From assembly GCA_019415985.1 (NCBI GenBank), contig DXYE01000013.1:1-12736 (forward strand): a stretch of DNA of 12,736 nucleotides, in the 5' to 3' direction. Positions 1 through 6,338 of this stretch are shown piece by piece. Below the pieces are notes generated by a model. The model worked only from the letters and a program-made list of their open reading frames with translations, did no database searches and was not told the origin of the DNA. The stretch's first letter is position 1, and every line of letters begins with the position of its first letter. Origin of the DNA: Clostridiales bacterium. Lineage in GTDB: Bacteria; Bacillota; Clostridia; Oscillospirales; CAG-272. The translations under genes were made by a program, and so were the position numbers.

Positions 1-26
1 ATATAAAATACAACAAATATTGTCAA
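1..26 (-). promoter_or_regulatory. Candidate divergent sigma-A promoter at the left edge
   Basis: Reading leftwards on the minus strand there is a perfect TTGACA at 26-21. After a 17-base spacer, the first three bases of a -10 (TAT) fall at the window edge. The rest of the -10 and any gene it serves lie outside the window, so this is only a candidate. If real, a gene is transcribed divergently from feoA. I see no convincing Fur operator in the short stretch before feoA; the plus strand has only a weak TATAAA at 2-7. Confidence 0.35.
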
Positions 27-76
27 GTTTTTTTATTTTTCTCAGAAAAAATCAGAAGGGCGGAATGGAGATATAT

Positions 77-382
77 ATGAAAGCTGCCGTTGATCTTACA
101 AGCATCCGCGTCGGCGAAAGCTGCACATTTTATGAGTGCCGATGCAAAAGGAATACGCGCCTGTTTCTAGAAAGCCTCGGTTTTTTTCCCGGCATTCCCG
201 TGAAGATAGCCGGCCGGAGCGGCGGAGATCTGATCGTTGAAATACTTGGCACCAGGCTCGCTATGAGCGGAGACCTCGCAAAGGATTTGCACGTGTTAAA
301 AAGGCAAAGCGATGGCCGTTCTGAGGGGACACAGAGGAACAGAAGCGCATCTCAGAAGAAAATTCGCGTATATAACGAATGA
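77..382 (+). CDS. feoA: FeoA, ferrous iron transport accessory protein
   Basis: FeoA is a small cytoplasmic SH3-like protein that binds or modulates the FeoB iron permease. The 101-residue product carries the family pattern: an N-terminal 'LESLGF.PG.PV' segment (about residues 31-42) and the C-terminal beta strands 'GGDLIVEILGTRLAMSGDLAKDLHV' (about 49-73). I chose the ATG at 77 because GGAG at 67-70 sits 6 bases upstream; ATG 65 in the same frame is also possible. After the normal FeoA end there is a hydrophilic, basic tail of roughly 27 residues (about 75-101) that most FeoA proteins, usually near 75 residues, lack. The gene stops 36 bases before the preferred feoB start, so the two are almost certainly one operon. 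Identity is from motif recognition and from feoB next door. Confidence 0.9.
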   Translation: MKAAVDLTSIRVGESCTFYECRCKRNTRLFLESLGFFPGIPVKIAGRSGGDLIVEILGTRLAMSGDLAKDLHVLKRQSDGRSEGTQRNRSASQKKIRVYNE

Positions 383-418
383 TTTTTGCGGCAGCAGCCG
401 TTTCAGAAAGGAGCGCTT

Positions 419-2431
419 ATGAAACAGAGAACCGCGGCGCTGGTCGGCAATCCAAACTGCGGGAAGACAACCCTGTTCAATGCGCTGACCGGTACGCGTC
501 AGTATGTCGGCAACTGGCCCGGCGTCACCGTAGAACGGAAGTCAGGCAGGGTGAAATCCAATCTCCTCAAGTCCATGGCAGAGCCTTCCGAATGCCTTTT
601 GGTCGATTTGCCCGGTGTTTATTCGCTTACACCGTATTCCGTAGAAGAGCAGGTCACACAGGATTTTTTACTGCATCAGCCGCCTGACCTCGTCGTCAAT
701 CTGATCGACGCCACCGCTCTTTCCCGCAGCCTTTATCTGAGCCTGCAGCTTTTGGATCTCGAAATTCCAACCGTTGTCGTGCTGAATATGATGGACGAAG
801 TACAACGAGACGGCATTGACATCTCCGCCCCTCAGCTTTCTCATGCGCTTGGGTTACCGGTATTGCCCATCTCAGCCGCTAAAGAAACCGGGATCACGGC
901 ACTTTTACCCTATCTTGCCGGAGAGCGGCAAGCGCCGGTTCCACAGCCCGAACGCTTTTTCGACTTCAAAACTACAGCGGCGCTGAAAAGCATATCCTCA
1001 TGCATCGACAGCCCCGCAGCATTCTGGTATGCGGTCAAGGCGCTGGAGGGCGATCCGTCAGGCGAAGCTGCGGCGCCGGCTATCGTGCGGCAGCTCCCGA
1101 ATGTAAGGAGCAGACTGCAGGCGGGTGAGAATGGAGATATCCATACATACATCGCCTCACAGAGATACAGCGCAATGGAACGTATTACCGAACAATCCGT
1201 AAAAAAAAGACACGGAACCGCCCGCACCGTAACCGACGTACTGGACAGAATCCTGACAAATCGTCTTTTGGGTATCCCGATCTTCCTGCTGCTGATGTTC
1301 GGTGTTTTCCAGATTACAGTCGGCAGTGTCGGCACAGCCCTCAGCGATGCTTTCCGGAACGGATTCAACCACATCTTCGGCGGTGCTGCATCCTTTTTGC
1401 TCGAAAGAGTACATGCCTCTCCGCTGGTATGCAGCCTGATAGAGGATGGCATCCTTTCCGGCGTCGGCGGCGTGCTATCGTTCCTGCCGCAGATTGCGCT
1501 GCTCTTTTTCTTTCTCAGTTTTTTTGAGGGCAGCGGCTATATGGCTCGTGTCGCCTTCGTCATGGACCGTCTGATGCGCCGTGTCGGGCTCAACGGAAAA
1601 GCCTTTATCCCGCTGATGTTGGGTTTCGGCTGCTCCGTTCCCGCCATCATGGCCACCAAATCGCTTGAGACGGAGAGGGACCGCCGCCTGACCATGCTTC
1701 TGGTGCCGTTTATATCCTGCTCTGCCCGCACGCCGGTATATCTTCTGTTTTTGACCGCTTTTTTTCCGCATCACCGCGGTCTTCTGCTTTTTGGTTTGTA
1801 TGTGCTCGGCCTGCTGGCCGCCCTTCTGCTTGGCTTTGTGCTGCGCAAAAGCCGTTACCGGGGTGAAGCGATGCCGTTTTTGATCGAGCTTCCGCCCTAC
1901 CGTCTTCCCACTTTGAAGAATCTATTTTTGAACGTATGGGAAAAGGTCAGCAGCTTTCTTATAAAGGCCGGAACCGTGATCTTTGCCGCCTCGGTACTGC
2001 TCTGGTTCATGCAGCATTTTGATTTTCGCTTCAGAATTGCAGTCTTTCCTTCAGACAGCATGATCGGGACCATAGGTCGCTGGATTTCTCCGTTGCTTGA
2101 GCCTCTTGGCTTCGGAGACTGGCGGGCAGCCGCCGCGCTTCTCATCGGTATTTCGGCAAAGGAGGCCGTCGTCTCCTCCATGGAAATTCTGTACCACTCC
2201 AGCGGCGCAGCTCTTTCACTGACGCTCCAGCATAGCGGATTTTTCACGCCTGCCTCAGCCCTGTCCTTTCTCGTATTTGTGCTGCTGTATCTCCCCTGCA
2301 TAGCCACCATAGTCACCATTCGCCGCGAGACCTCGTCTCTTCGTCATACTGCATTTACTCTTCTCTGCAGCTTCGTCACAGCCTATCTCTTTTCATTTCT
2401 TACATACCGTCTTGCCATGCTTTTACTTTGA
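419..2431 (+). CDS. feoB: FeoB, ferrous iron permease with N-terminal G domain
   Basis: FeoB is the GTP-binding inner-membrane permease for Fe2+. From the ATG at 419 (AAAGGAG at 407-413) the product is 670 residues. A TTG at 386 would add 11 residues but has no good ribosome site. The G domain is complete: G1 GNPNCGKT at 10-17, G2 GNWPGVTVE at 31-39, G3 DLPG at 63-66, G4 NMMD at 123-126, G5 SAAKE at 152-156. After a linker the protein becomes strongly hydrophobic, with the two FeoB gate regions recognisable: 'GYMARVAFVMDRLMR..GLNGKAFIPLMLGFGCSVPAI' with its conserved Cys, and the second half with 'GDWRAAAALLIGISAKEAVVSSM'. It is shorter than the Escherichia coli protein (about 773 residues) but of the size usual in Bacillota. 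No FeoC-like gene follows. A 7-bp hairpin (about 2457-2473) and a T-run at 2510-2515 lie downstream, but they make a poor terminator. Confidence 0.96.
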   Translation: MKQRTAALVGNPNCGKTTLFNALTGTRQYVGNWPGVTVERKSGRVKSNLLKSMAEPSECLLVDLPGVYSLTPYSVEEQVTQDFLLHQPPDLVVNLIDATALSRSLYLSLQLLDLEIPTVVVLNMMDEVQRDGIDISAPQLSHALGLPVLPISAAKETGITALLPYLAGERQAPVPQPERFFDFKTTAALKSISSCIDSPAAFWYAVKALEGDPSGEAAAPAIVRQLPNVRSRLQAGENGDIHTYIASQRYSAMERITEQSVKKRHGTARTVTDVLDRILTNRLLGIPIFLLLMFGVFQITVGSVGTALSDAFRNGFNHIFGGAASFLLERVHASPLVCSLIEDGILSGVGGVLSFLPQIALLFFFLSFFEGSGYMARVAFVMDRLMRRVGLNGKAFIPLMLGFGCSVPAIMATKSLETERDRRLTMLLVPFISCSARTPVYLLFLTAFFPHHRGLLLFGLYVLGLLAALLLGFVLRKSRYRGEAMPFLIELPPYRLPTLKNLFLNVWEKVSSFLIKAGTVIFAASVLLWFMQHFDFRFRIAVFPSDSMIGTIGRWISPLLEPLGFGDWRAAAALLIGISAKEAVVSSMEILYHSSGAALSLTLQHSGFFTPASALSFLVFVLLYLPCIATIVTIRRETSSLRHTAFTLLCSFVTAYLFSFLTYRLAMLLL

Positions 2432-2556
2432 TCACCCGGTCTTCTCGGAACGAACAAGTGTCCTAAGGATACTGAGATCCCCTCCTTGTGCGGCCGCTTT
2501 TTCCGCTCATTTTTTAAAAGAAAAACCCAAGGTATGCAATAATAAATTGTTCCCGC

Positions 2557-2590
2557 TTCGACAATATTTTTCAGGCAAACGTGCTATACT
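2557..2590 (+). promoter_or_regulatory. Candidate spoIIAA promoter with Spo0A box
   Basis: An extended -10 element, TG at 2582-2583 followed by TATACT at 2585-2590, lies about 128 bases before spoIIAA. At 2557-2563 is TTCGACA, the reverse complement of the Spo0A box core TGTCGAA. It overlaps a -35-like TCGACA at 2558-2563, 21 bases from the -10. Spo0A-activated sigma-A promoters of Bacillus subtilis (spoIIG, spoIIE) are known for 21-22-base spacers with 0A boxes over the -35. That match and the gene downstream support a sporulation promoter. Only one box was found, so confidence is moderate. Confidence 0.5.
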
Positions 2591-2717
2591 AATATCAAAT
2601 GAACGGCCGGCTCCGTCTCCCCCGCATATACTTTTGGAATACATAAAAAATGCATTCATGCCAAGCCTTTCCTACAGGGCCGGGCCGAAAGAAGTCAGAA
2701 AGGAATGATTCATTTAC

Positions 2718-3074
2718 ATGGAAGCTTCAGAAAGAACGGAAGCTGTATGCTGCGAATACCGAAACGATACGCTTACCATTACCATAAGCGGCGACATCGA
2801 TCATCACAGTGCAGCCGTCCTGCGGCGGGAATCCGACAAAGCCATCTATTTATACCGTCCACGTCATGTGGTGCTGAACCTGGCGCATGTGGAATTCATG
2901 GACAGCTCGGGACTCGGTCTGATTCTCGGAAGATATACCACCGCACAGGAGCTCGGAGCGGATTTCTGCCTGCAAAATCCCACTCCGCGCATTGAAAAAA
3001 TTCTTTCCCTTGCGGGCACAGACCGGATGATAAAAATTGAAAGGACCGGAAAACAGATAAATACAAAGGGATAA
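2718..3074 (+). CDS. spoIIAA: SpoIIAA, anti-sigma F factor antagonist (STAS domain)
   Basis: SpoIIAA releases sigma-F from the anti-sigma factor SpoIIAB; SpoIIAB phosphorylates it and the phosphatase SpoIIE dephosphorylates it. The 118-residue product matches the family length (about 117) and is a single STAS domain. The phosphorylation motif MDSSGLGLILGRY starts near residue 61, so the regulated serine is predicted to be Ser64, the second Ser of DSSGLG. The N-terminal 'LTITISGDIDHHSA' segment at about 19-32 is also typical. The ATG at 2718 is the only reasonable start, since an in-frame stop lies just upstream. The nearest AAAGGA (2699-2704) is 13 bases away, a long spacing that suggests weak translation. 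Oddly, spoIIAB does not follow directly: 513 bases separate them, whereas the classic spoIIA operon is tightly packed. Confidence 0.92.
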   Translation: MEASERTEAVCCEYRNDTLTITISGDIDHHSAAVLRRESDKAIYLYRPRHVVLNLAHVEFMDSSGLGLILGRYTTAQELGADFCLQNPTPRIEKILSLAGTDRMIKIERTGKQINTKG

Positions 3075-3587
3075 TTGAATCGCCTTTTAGCGCGCTGATC
3101 CGCCGACAACGACTTTCCGTTTCCCGTCCCCTCTTTCTAACATGCCTGTCCAGGCGCGCGTGGCCTGACAGCAGGACGCATCTGAGAACGAAAGAACACA
3201 GCAGAAGCTCATCTAAAGGAAAGCGACATGTCAGGCCGGAGGAAATGCAGGTACCCAATCTATTCGGAAAGTGTACATGCTGCTATCAGACAAATTCTGA
3301 GATAAACACCGGGTCAGATGTCTAACTCCCGGGATTTTATGATAGTCCTTGCGGACATTGTGATGCCCGACGTCTGCAGCAGCGGACCATGAATCATCTA
3401 TAAGAGAAATTCCTGTAATGCGTGTCCGCTTTGCTTTCGGATATCGTCTGACCCATACAGGAGAGGAGCCGCCGGACCAAAACAACGTGCAGACGAGGCC
3501 CGACACATTTAAATCAAACTGCAATTCAGATCTCAAAAACGGCTGGCCGCCGTTTTATCAGGGAAATCATATTGATCAGGAAGGAAG
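3075..3587 (+). other. 513-base gap inside the spoIIA locus, possible structured RNA
   Basis: I see no convincing protein gene here on either strand. The sequence does hold several complementary pairs. 3162-3170 pairs with 3229-3237 (9 bp, GGCCTGACA). 3311-3320 pairs with 3445-3454 (10 bp including one G-T), and this encloses 3351-3357 with 3423-3429 (7 bp, GCGGACA). A GTCTGC-AGCA-GCGGAC hairpin at 3372-3387 is nested inside. GCCT-GTCC-AGGC at 3144-3154 is a further small hairpin. A 25-codon ORF at 3228-3305 has AAAGGA at a good distance. These may be chance, but the nested arrangement suggests a leader or a non-coding RNA. Confidence 0.3.
3536..3556 (+). terminator. Terminator-like hairpin just before spoIIAB
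   Basis: AAAACGGC at 3536-3543 and GCCGTTTT at 3549-3556 form a perfect 8-bp stem with a 5-base loop, ending in four T. It lies 31 bases before the spoIIAB start, inside the presumed transcription unit. It could be a weak terminator or attenuator between spoIIAA and spoIIAB, or a processing or stabilising stem. Its arms are partly A/T, so efficiency is uncertain. Confidence 0.4.
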
Positions 3588-4088
3588 ATGAATATGCCGA
3601 AAAACACGTATAAAAAGGCCGATTGCATCAATCGGCTGAAAACGCAGATTTCTGCCATTTCCGCGAACGAAGGGCTTGCGCGCTCATTGATCTGCGCCTT
3701 TGCCGCCCAGTTGAATCCTACAGTGGACGAGCTTGCGGATGTTCGCTGCGCTGTATCCGAGGCGGTCACCAACTGCATCGTACACGGGTATCAGAACCGC
3801 GGCAATCCAGAGGACTACGTCTACATAACAGCATCACTGTACAGCAGCCGCTCCATTAAGCTCACGATTACAGACAAGGGCTGCGGCATTCCAGACATCA
3901 AGCAAGCGATGGAACCGCTGTATACCACCGATACGACTGGGGAACGCAGCGGTATGGGATTTTCCATCATGTCCAGCTTCATGGACAGCATCCGCGTAAA
4001 AAGTACGCCGCAGAAAGGAACGACCATCGAGCTTCGCCGCCGCTTTGAGCCGGAGACACCGGACAGCCTCAAGCCGGTACAGCTATGA
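3588..4088 (+). CDS. spoIIAB: SpoIIAB, anti-sigma F factor and serine kinase
   Basis: SpoIIAB is a GHKL-fold kinase that holds sigma-F inactive and phosphorylates SpoIIAA. In the 166-residue product the ATP-binding boxes are complete. The N-box has Glu58 and Asn62 (SEAVTNCIVHGYQ). G1 is DKGCGIP with Asp96 and Gly100. G2 is GERSGMGF at 118-125. The Bacillus subtilis protein is about 146 residues, so this one carries a short N-terminal extension and a longer C-terminal tail. ATG 3588 is preceded by AGGAAGG at 3579-3584; ATG 3594, two codons later, is an alternative. The stop overlaps the sigF start as ATGA (4085-4088), so the anti-sigma factor and its sigma factor are translationally coupled. 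It is separated from spoIIAA by a long gap, which is unusual. Confidence 0.94.
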   Translation: MNMPKNTYKKADCINRLKTQISAISANEGLARSLICAFAAQLNPTVDELADVRCAVSEAVTNCIVHGYQNRGNPEDYVYITASLYSSRSIKLTITDKGCGIPDIKQAMEPLYTTDTTGERSGMGFSIMSSFMDSIRVKSTPQKGTTIELRRRFEPETPDSLKPVQL

Positions 4089-4840
4089 CGGAAGCCGAAA
4101 GCAGACGCAGGGAAAAGCAGGAGCGCAACCAATCGCTGATACAGCGTGCCCAGGCGGGAGATGAGGCTGCCGCCGAAACACTGGTAGAAGAAAATATGGG
4201 ATTGGTTCGCAGTATTGCTCAGCGGTTTGCCGACCGCGGGACGGAGATGGAGGATCTGATGCAGATCGGCGTCATGGGCATGCTCAAAGCGATAAAAAGC
4301 TTTGACTTTTCCTATCAAACCGCGTTTTCTACATACGCTGTACCCTTGATCATAGGTGAGATACGCCGATTTCTGCGGGATGACGGAATGATCAAGGTAG
4401 GACGGGAAATAAAAAAGAGAGGGGCAGCAATTCAACGCGCCAAAGAGGCATTTTTTGCAGCACACGGTCGGGAGGGGACCAGTGCCGAGCTCGCCGCTCT
4501 TCTCGGCATGAGCGCCGAGGATTTTATCTTTTCCCTGGACGCCACTGCTCCGGTGCATTCGCTCTCCGAACCCTTCGGCTCCGACAGCGAAGATTTCACA
4601 CTGGAAAACAGCATCGCAGACAAGGAAAATTTTACCGAGAGACTGACAGACCGTCTCTCGCTTATGGAATCTATCAAAAAGCTGAGTACAGAGGAACAAA
4701 AGATTATTGCTCTCCGATATTTTAAGGATCTGTCTCAACAGCAGACCGCTGATATCCTCGGTCTGACTCAGGTAAAGGTCTCACGTTCCGAAAAAAAAAT
4801 CTTTGCATTTCTCCGCCAGGAATTAAAAGCCTGTGATTGA
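4085..4840 (+). CDS. sigF: RNA polymerase sigma-F factor (SpoIIAC)
   Basis: Sigma-F is the first forespore-specific sigma factor. The 251-residue length fits the family (255 in Bacillus subtilis). Region 2 is clear: GLVRSIAQRF at 39-48, then DLMQIGVMGMLKAIKSFD at about 57-74 and the -10-recognition stretch 'FSTYAVPLIIGEIRRFLRDDG' at 81-101. Region 3 follows from about 105 to 160. Region 4 ends with 'LSQQQTADILGLTQVKVSR' at 216-234, a helix-turn-helix for the -35 element. Sigma-G is similar in sequence; the call as sigma-F rests on the adjoining spoIIAA and spoIIAB. Translation starts inside the spoIIAB stop codon (ATGA). A strong hairpin follows 19 bases after the gene, so sigF is the last gene of the unit. 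Confidence 0.94.
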   Translation: MTEAESRRREKQERNQSLIQRAQAGDEAAAETLVEENMGLVRSIAQRFADRGTEMEDLMQIGVMGMLKAIKSFDFSYQTAFSTYAVPLIIGEIRRFLRDDGMIKVGREIKKRGAAIQRAKEAFFAAHGREGTSAELAALLGMSAEDFIFSLDATAPVHSLSEPFGSDSEDFTLENSIADKENFTERLTDRLSLMESIKKLSTEEQKIIALRYFKDLSQQQTADILGLTQVKVSRSEKKIFAFLRQELKACD

Positions 4841-4859
4841 TATGCAGAGCTTGCAGGAA

Positions 4860-4901
4860 GCCGCGGGGCGTCGGTTCAAAGGGTGACCGATGCCCCGCGG
4901 C
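4860..4901 (+). terminator. Strong GC-rich hairpin after sigF
   Basis: GCCGCGGGGC at 4860-4869 pairs with GCCCCGCGGC at 4892-4901. After a G-T pair, TCGGT (4871-4875) pairs with ACCGA (4886-4890). The result is a 16-bp stem with a 10-base loop. It has the position of a spoIIA terminator, but no T-run follows (CGCCGTTATG). It may act without a U-tract or protect the 3' end of the message. Confidence 0.55.
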
Positions 4902-4933
4902 CGCCGTTATGGAGGATTCGGAACATTTGACTG

Positions 4934-4961
4934 TTGACATTTCCGTCAATTGTGGTATAAT
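4934..4961 (+). promoter_or_regulatory. Sigma-A promoter for the GH27 gene
   Basis: TTGACA at 4934-4939 and TATAAT at 4956-4961 are both perfect consensus hexamers with a 16-base spacer. The predicted start near 4968 gives an untranslated leader of about 200 bases before the gene at 5172. GTGCACAG at 4962-4969, at the start point, is an inverted repeat of CTGTGCAC at 5003-5010. This could be a leader stem or a repressor operator; I cannot tell which. Confidence 0.85.
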
Positions 4962-5081
4962 GTGCACAGCATAAATCCTCATCGTCATAAGACTGTAGCC
5001 TACTGTGCACCGCAGTTTCGCCTTTGTCAAAACTGGCTGTGTATATGAGAAGAGAGCGCGGAAAGTCTTTACCCTTCCTGC

Positions 5082-5114
5082 GAATAAAGTGAGGCGCTCC
5101 GCCCCACTTTATTC
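5082..5114 (+). promoter_or_regulatory. Leader hairpin upstream of the GH27 gene
   Basis: GAATAAAGTG at 5082-5091 and CACTTTATTC at 5105-5114 are perfectly complementary. After one mismatch, GGCG (5093-5096) pairs with CGCC (5100-5103) around a CTC loop. The stem lies 57 bases before the start codon. There is no separate T-run, but the 3' arm is T-rich, so it might be an attenuator or a stability element. A second small stem, GGACG (5142-5146) with CGTCC (5155-5159), lies between AAAGGAA (5133-5139) and the ATG. Confidence 0.45.
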
Positions 5115-5171
5115 TCAAGAATAAGATTATATAAAGGAACTGGACGACTGTGTGCGTCCGCGGATAACAAC

Positions 5172-6338
5172 ATGGAAGCTTATAAAAGAAAATTTTTGCC
5201 GCACCCGCTGCCGCCTATGGGCTGGAACTCCTACTGTACGGTAAACTGTGAGCCGACACAAGAATTAATTTTGCAGACTGCCGACGCTATGGTAGAGCTC
5301 GGTCTCCGTGAAGCTGGGTATCTTTACGTCAATATCGACGACGGATGGTTGATGCCGGAGCGTGACGCCGACGGAAAATTGGTGGAATCCCGGGTGAAAT
5401 TTCCGGATGGCATGCGTTATGTCACAGATTATATCCACGCAAGGGGCTTGAAAGCAGGTACCTATTTGGGCTGCGGCTTCAAAACGTGGAATGGCGATGC
5501 CGGCACGCTCGGACACGAATTTGAGGATGCGCGGCAAGTCGCTGAATGGGGATTTGATTATATCAAGTACGACCGGCATCCTATGAGCGACGATCCGCCG
5601 CGCGATACCATAGCTGAGTATATAAAAATGGGCGTCGCCATCCGCGACTGCGGACGCGATATCCTTTACAACATGTGCGAGCACGGTACGACCAAACCGT
5701 GGAACTGGGCGGCAGGGGTCGGTCAGACATGGAGAACCGGTCAGGATGTACGCGACGAATGGGAAGCGCCCGGCGGTGCGCACAGTATAACAGAAATTGC
5801 GGATTATCTTGCGGACGGTATTGTTCAACATACCCGGGCCGGTAACTTCAACGACCCTGACATGCTGGTCTGCGGCATGCACTGTCAGAACGACTGGATG
5901 GGTCCCGGCTGTACGGATACGGAATACCGTACACAGTTTGCCCTATGGTGCCTCATGGCCGCTCCGCTTATGATCGGCGCAGATATCCGTCATCTGAATG
6001 ACGCGAATCTTCAAATTTTAAAGCACCAGGGTATGATTGCCATTGACCAGGATCCGCTGTGCGCACCAGTCTGCCGTGCAGTCCATATTCCGGGTGAATA
6101 CGACGTGTGGGTCCGGCCCCTTTCTGGCATTCGTTGGGCCGTAGGACTGTTCAACCGCAGCACGGAAGTCAAAACAATCGGCTTTGCCTATGAGACGCTT
6201 GGCATTACCAACGCCATGCGCGCCAAAATCACGGACGTCTGGTCCGGCGATGAGATGGGCATACATATGGGTTCCTATGAAACACCAGTACAGCCGCACG
6301 AGACTAAGGTCCTGACCGTTCAGCCTGTTTTCAACTGA
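5172..6338 (+). CDS. GH27 family alpha-galactosidase-type glycoside hydrolase
   Basis: GH27 enzymes cleave terminal alpha-galactosyl (some alpha-N-acetylgalactosaminyl or beta-L-arabinopyranosyl) residues with retention. The 388 residues show the (beta/alpha)8 barrel markers in order: PPMGWNSY at 14-21, YVNIDDGW at 52-59, GLKAGTY at 92-98, the nucleophile in FDYIKYD (Asp134), the acid/base in WRTGQDVRDEW (Asp192), FNDPDML, LWCLMAAPLMIGAD, and AIDQDPL. A short C-terminal beta domain follows ('WVRPL....WAVGLFNRS'). There is no signal peptide, so the enzyme is cytoplasmic and needs imported sugars, but no transporter adjoins it. The cysteine pair near the active site of human alpha-galactosidase A (KTC and DxC) is replaced by Trp106 and His136. 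The start has no ribosome site at the normal distance: AAAGGAA at 5133-5139 is 32 bases away, or 8 bases before an in-frame CTG at 5148. Exact substrate is uncertain. Confidence 0.9.
   Translation: MEAYKRKFLPHPLPPMGWNSYCTVNCEPTQELILQTADAMVELGLREAGYLYVNIDDGWLMPERDADGKLVESRVKFPDGMRYVTDYIHARGLKAGTYLGCGFKTWNGDAGTLGHEFEDARQVAEWGFDYIKYDRHPMSDDPPRDTIAEYIKMGVAIRDCGRDILYNMCEHGTTKPWNWAAGVGQTWRTGQDVRDEWEAPGGAHSITEIADYLADGIVQHTRAGNFNDPDMLVCGMHCQNDWMGPGCTDTEYRTQFALWCLMAAPLMIGADIRHLNDANLQILKHQGMIAIDQDPLCAPVCRAVHIPGEYDVWVRPLSGIRWAVGLFNRSTEVKTIGFAYETLGITNAMRAKITDVWSGDEMGIHMGSYETPVQPHETKVLTVQPVFN

Noticed and set aside
3215..3246. Sigma-H promoter candidate in the gap before spoIIAB (AAAGGAAA and GGAAAT)
   Set aside because: The distance between AGGA and GAA is about 21 bases, longer than the usual sigma-H arrangement, and AAAGGA also serves as a ribosome site for the small ORF.
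3231..3536. 101-codon minus-strand frame in the spoIIA gap
   Set aside because: It would fill the gap, but the translation matches no family I know, the start lacks a clear ribosome site and it would run against the operon. It remains possible but unsupported.
3821..4738. 305-codon minus-strand open frame opposite spoIIAB and sigF
   Set aside because: It lies fully antisense to two confidently recognised genes, resembles no known family, and has no ribosome site of note. It is a shadow of their codon usage.
5265..5882. 205-codon minus-strand frame opposite the GH27 gene
   Set aside because: It is antisense to the conserved catalytic domain and its translation shows no recognisable motif.
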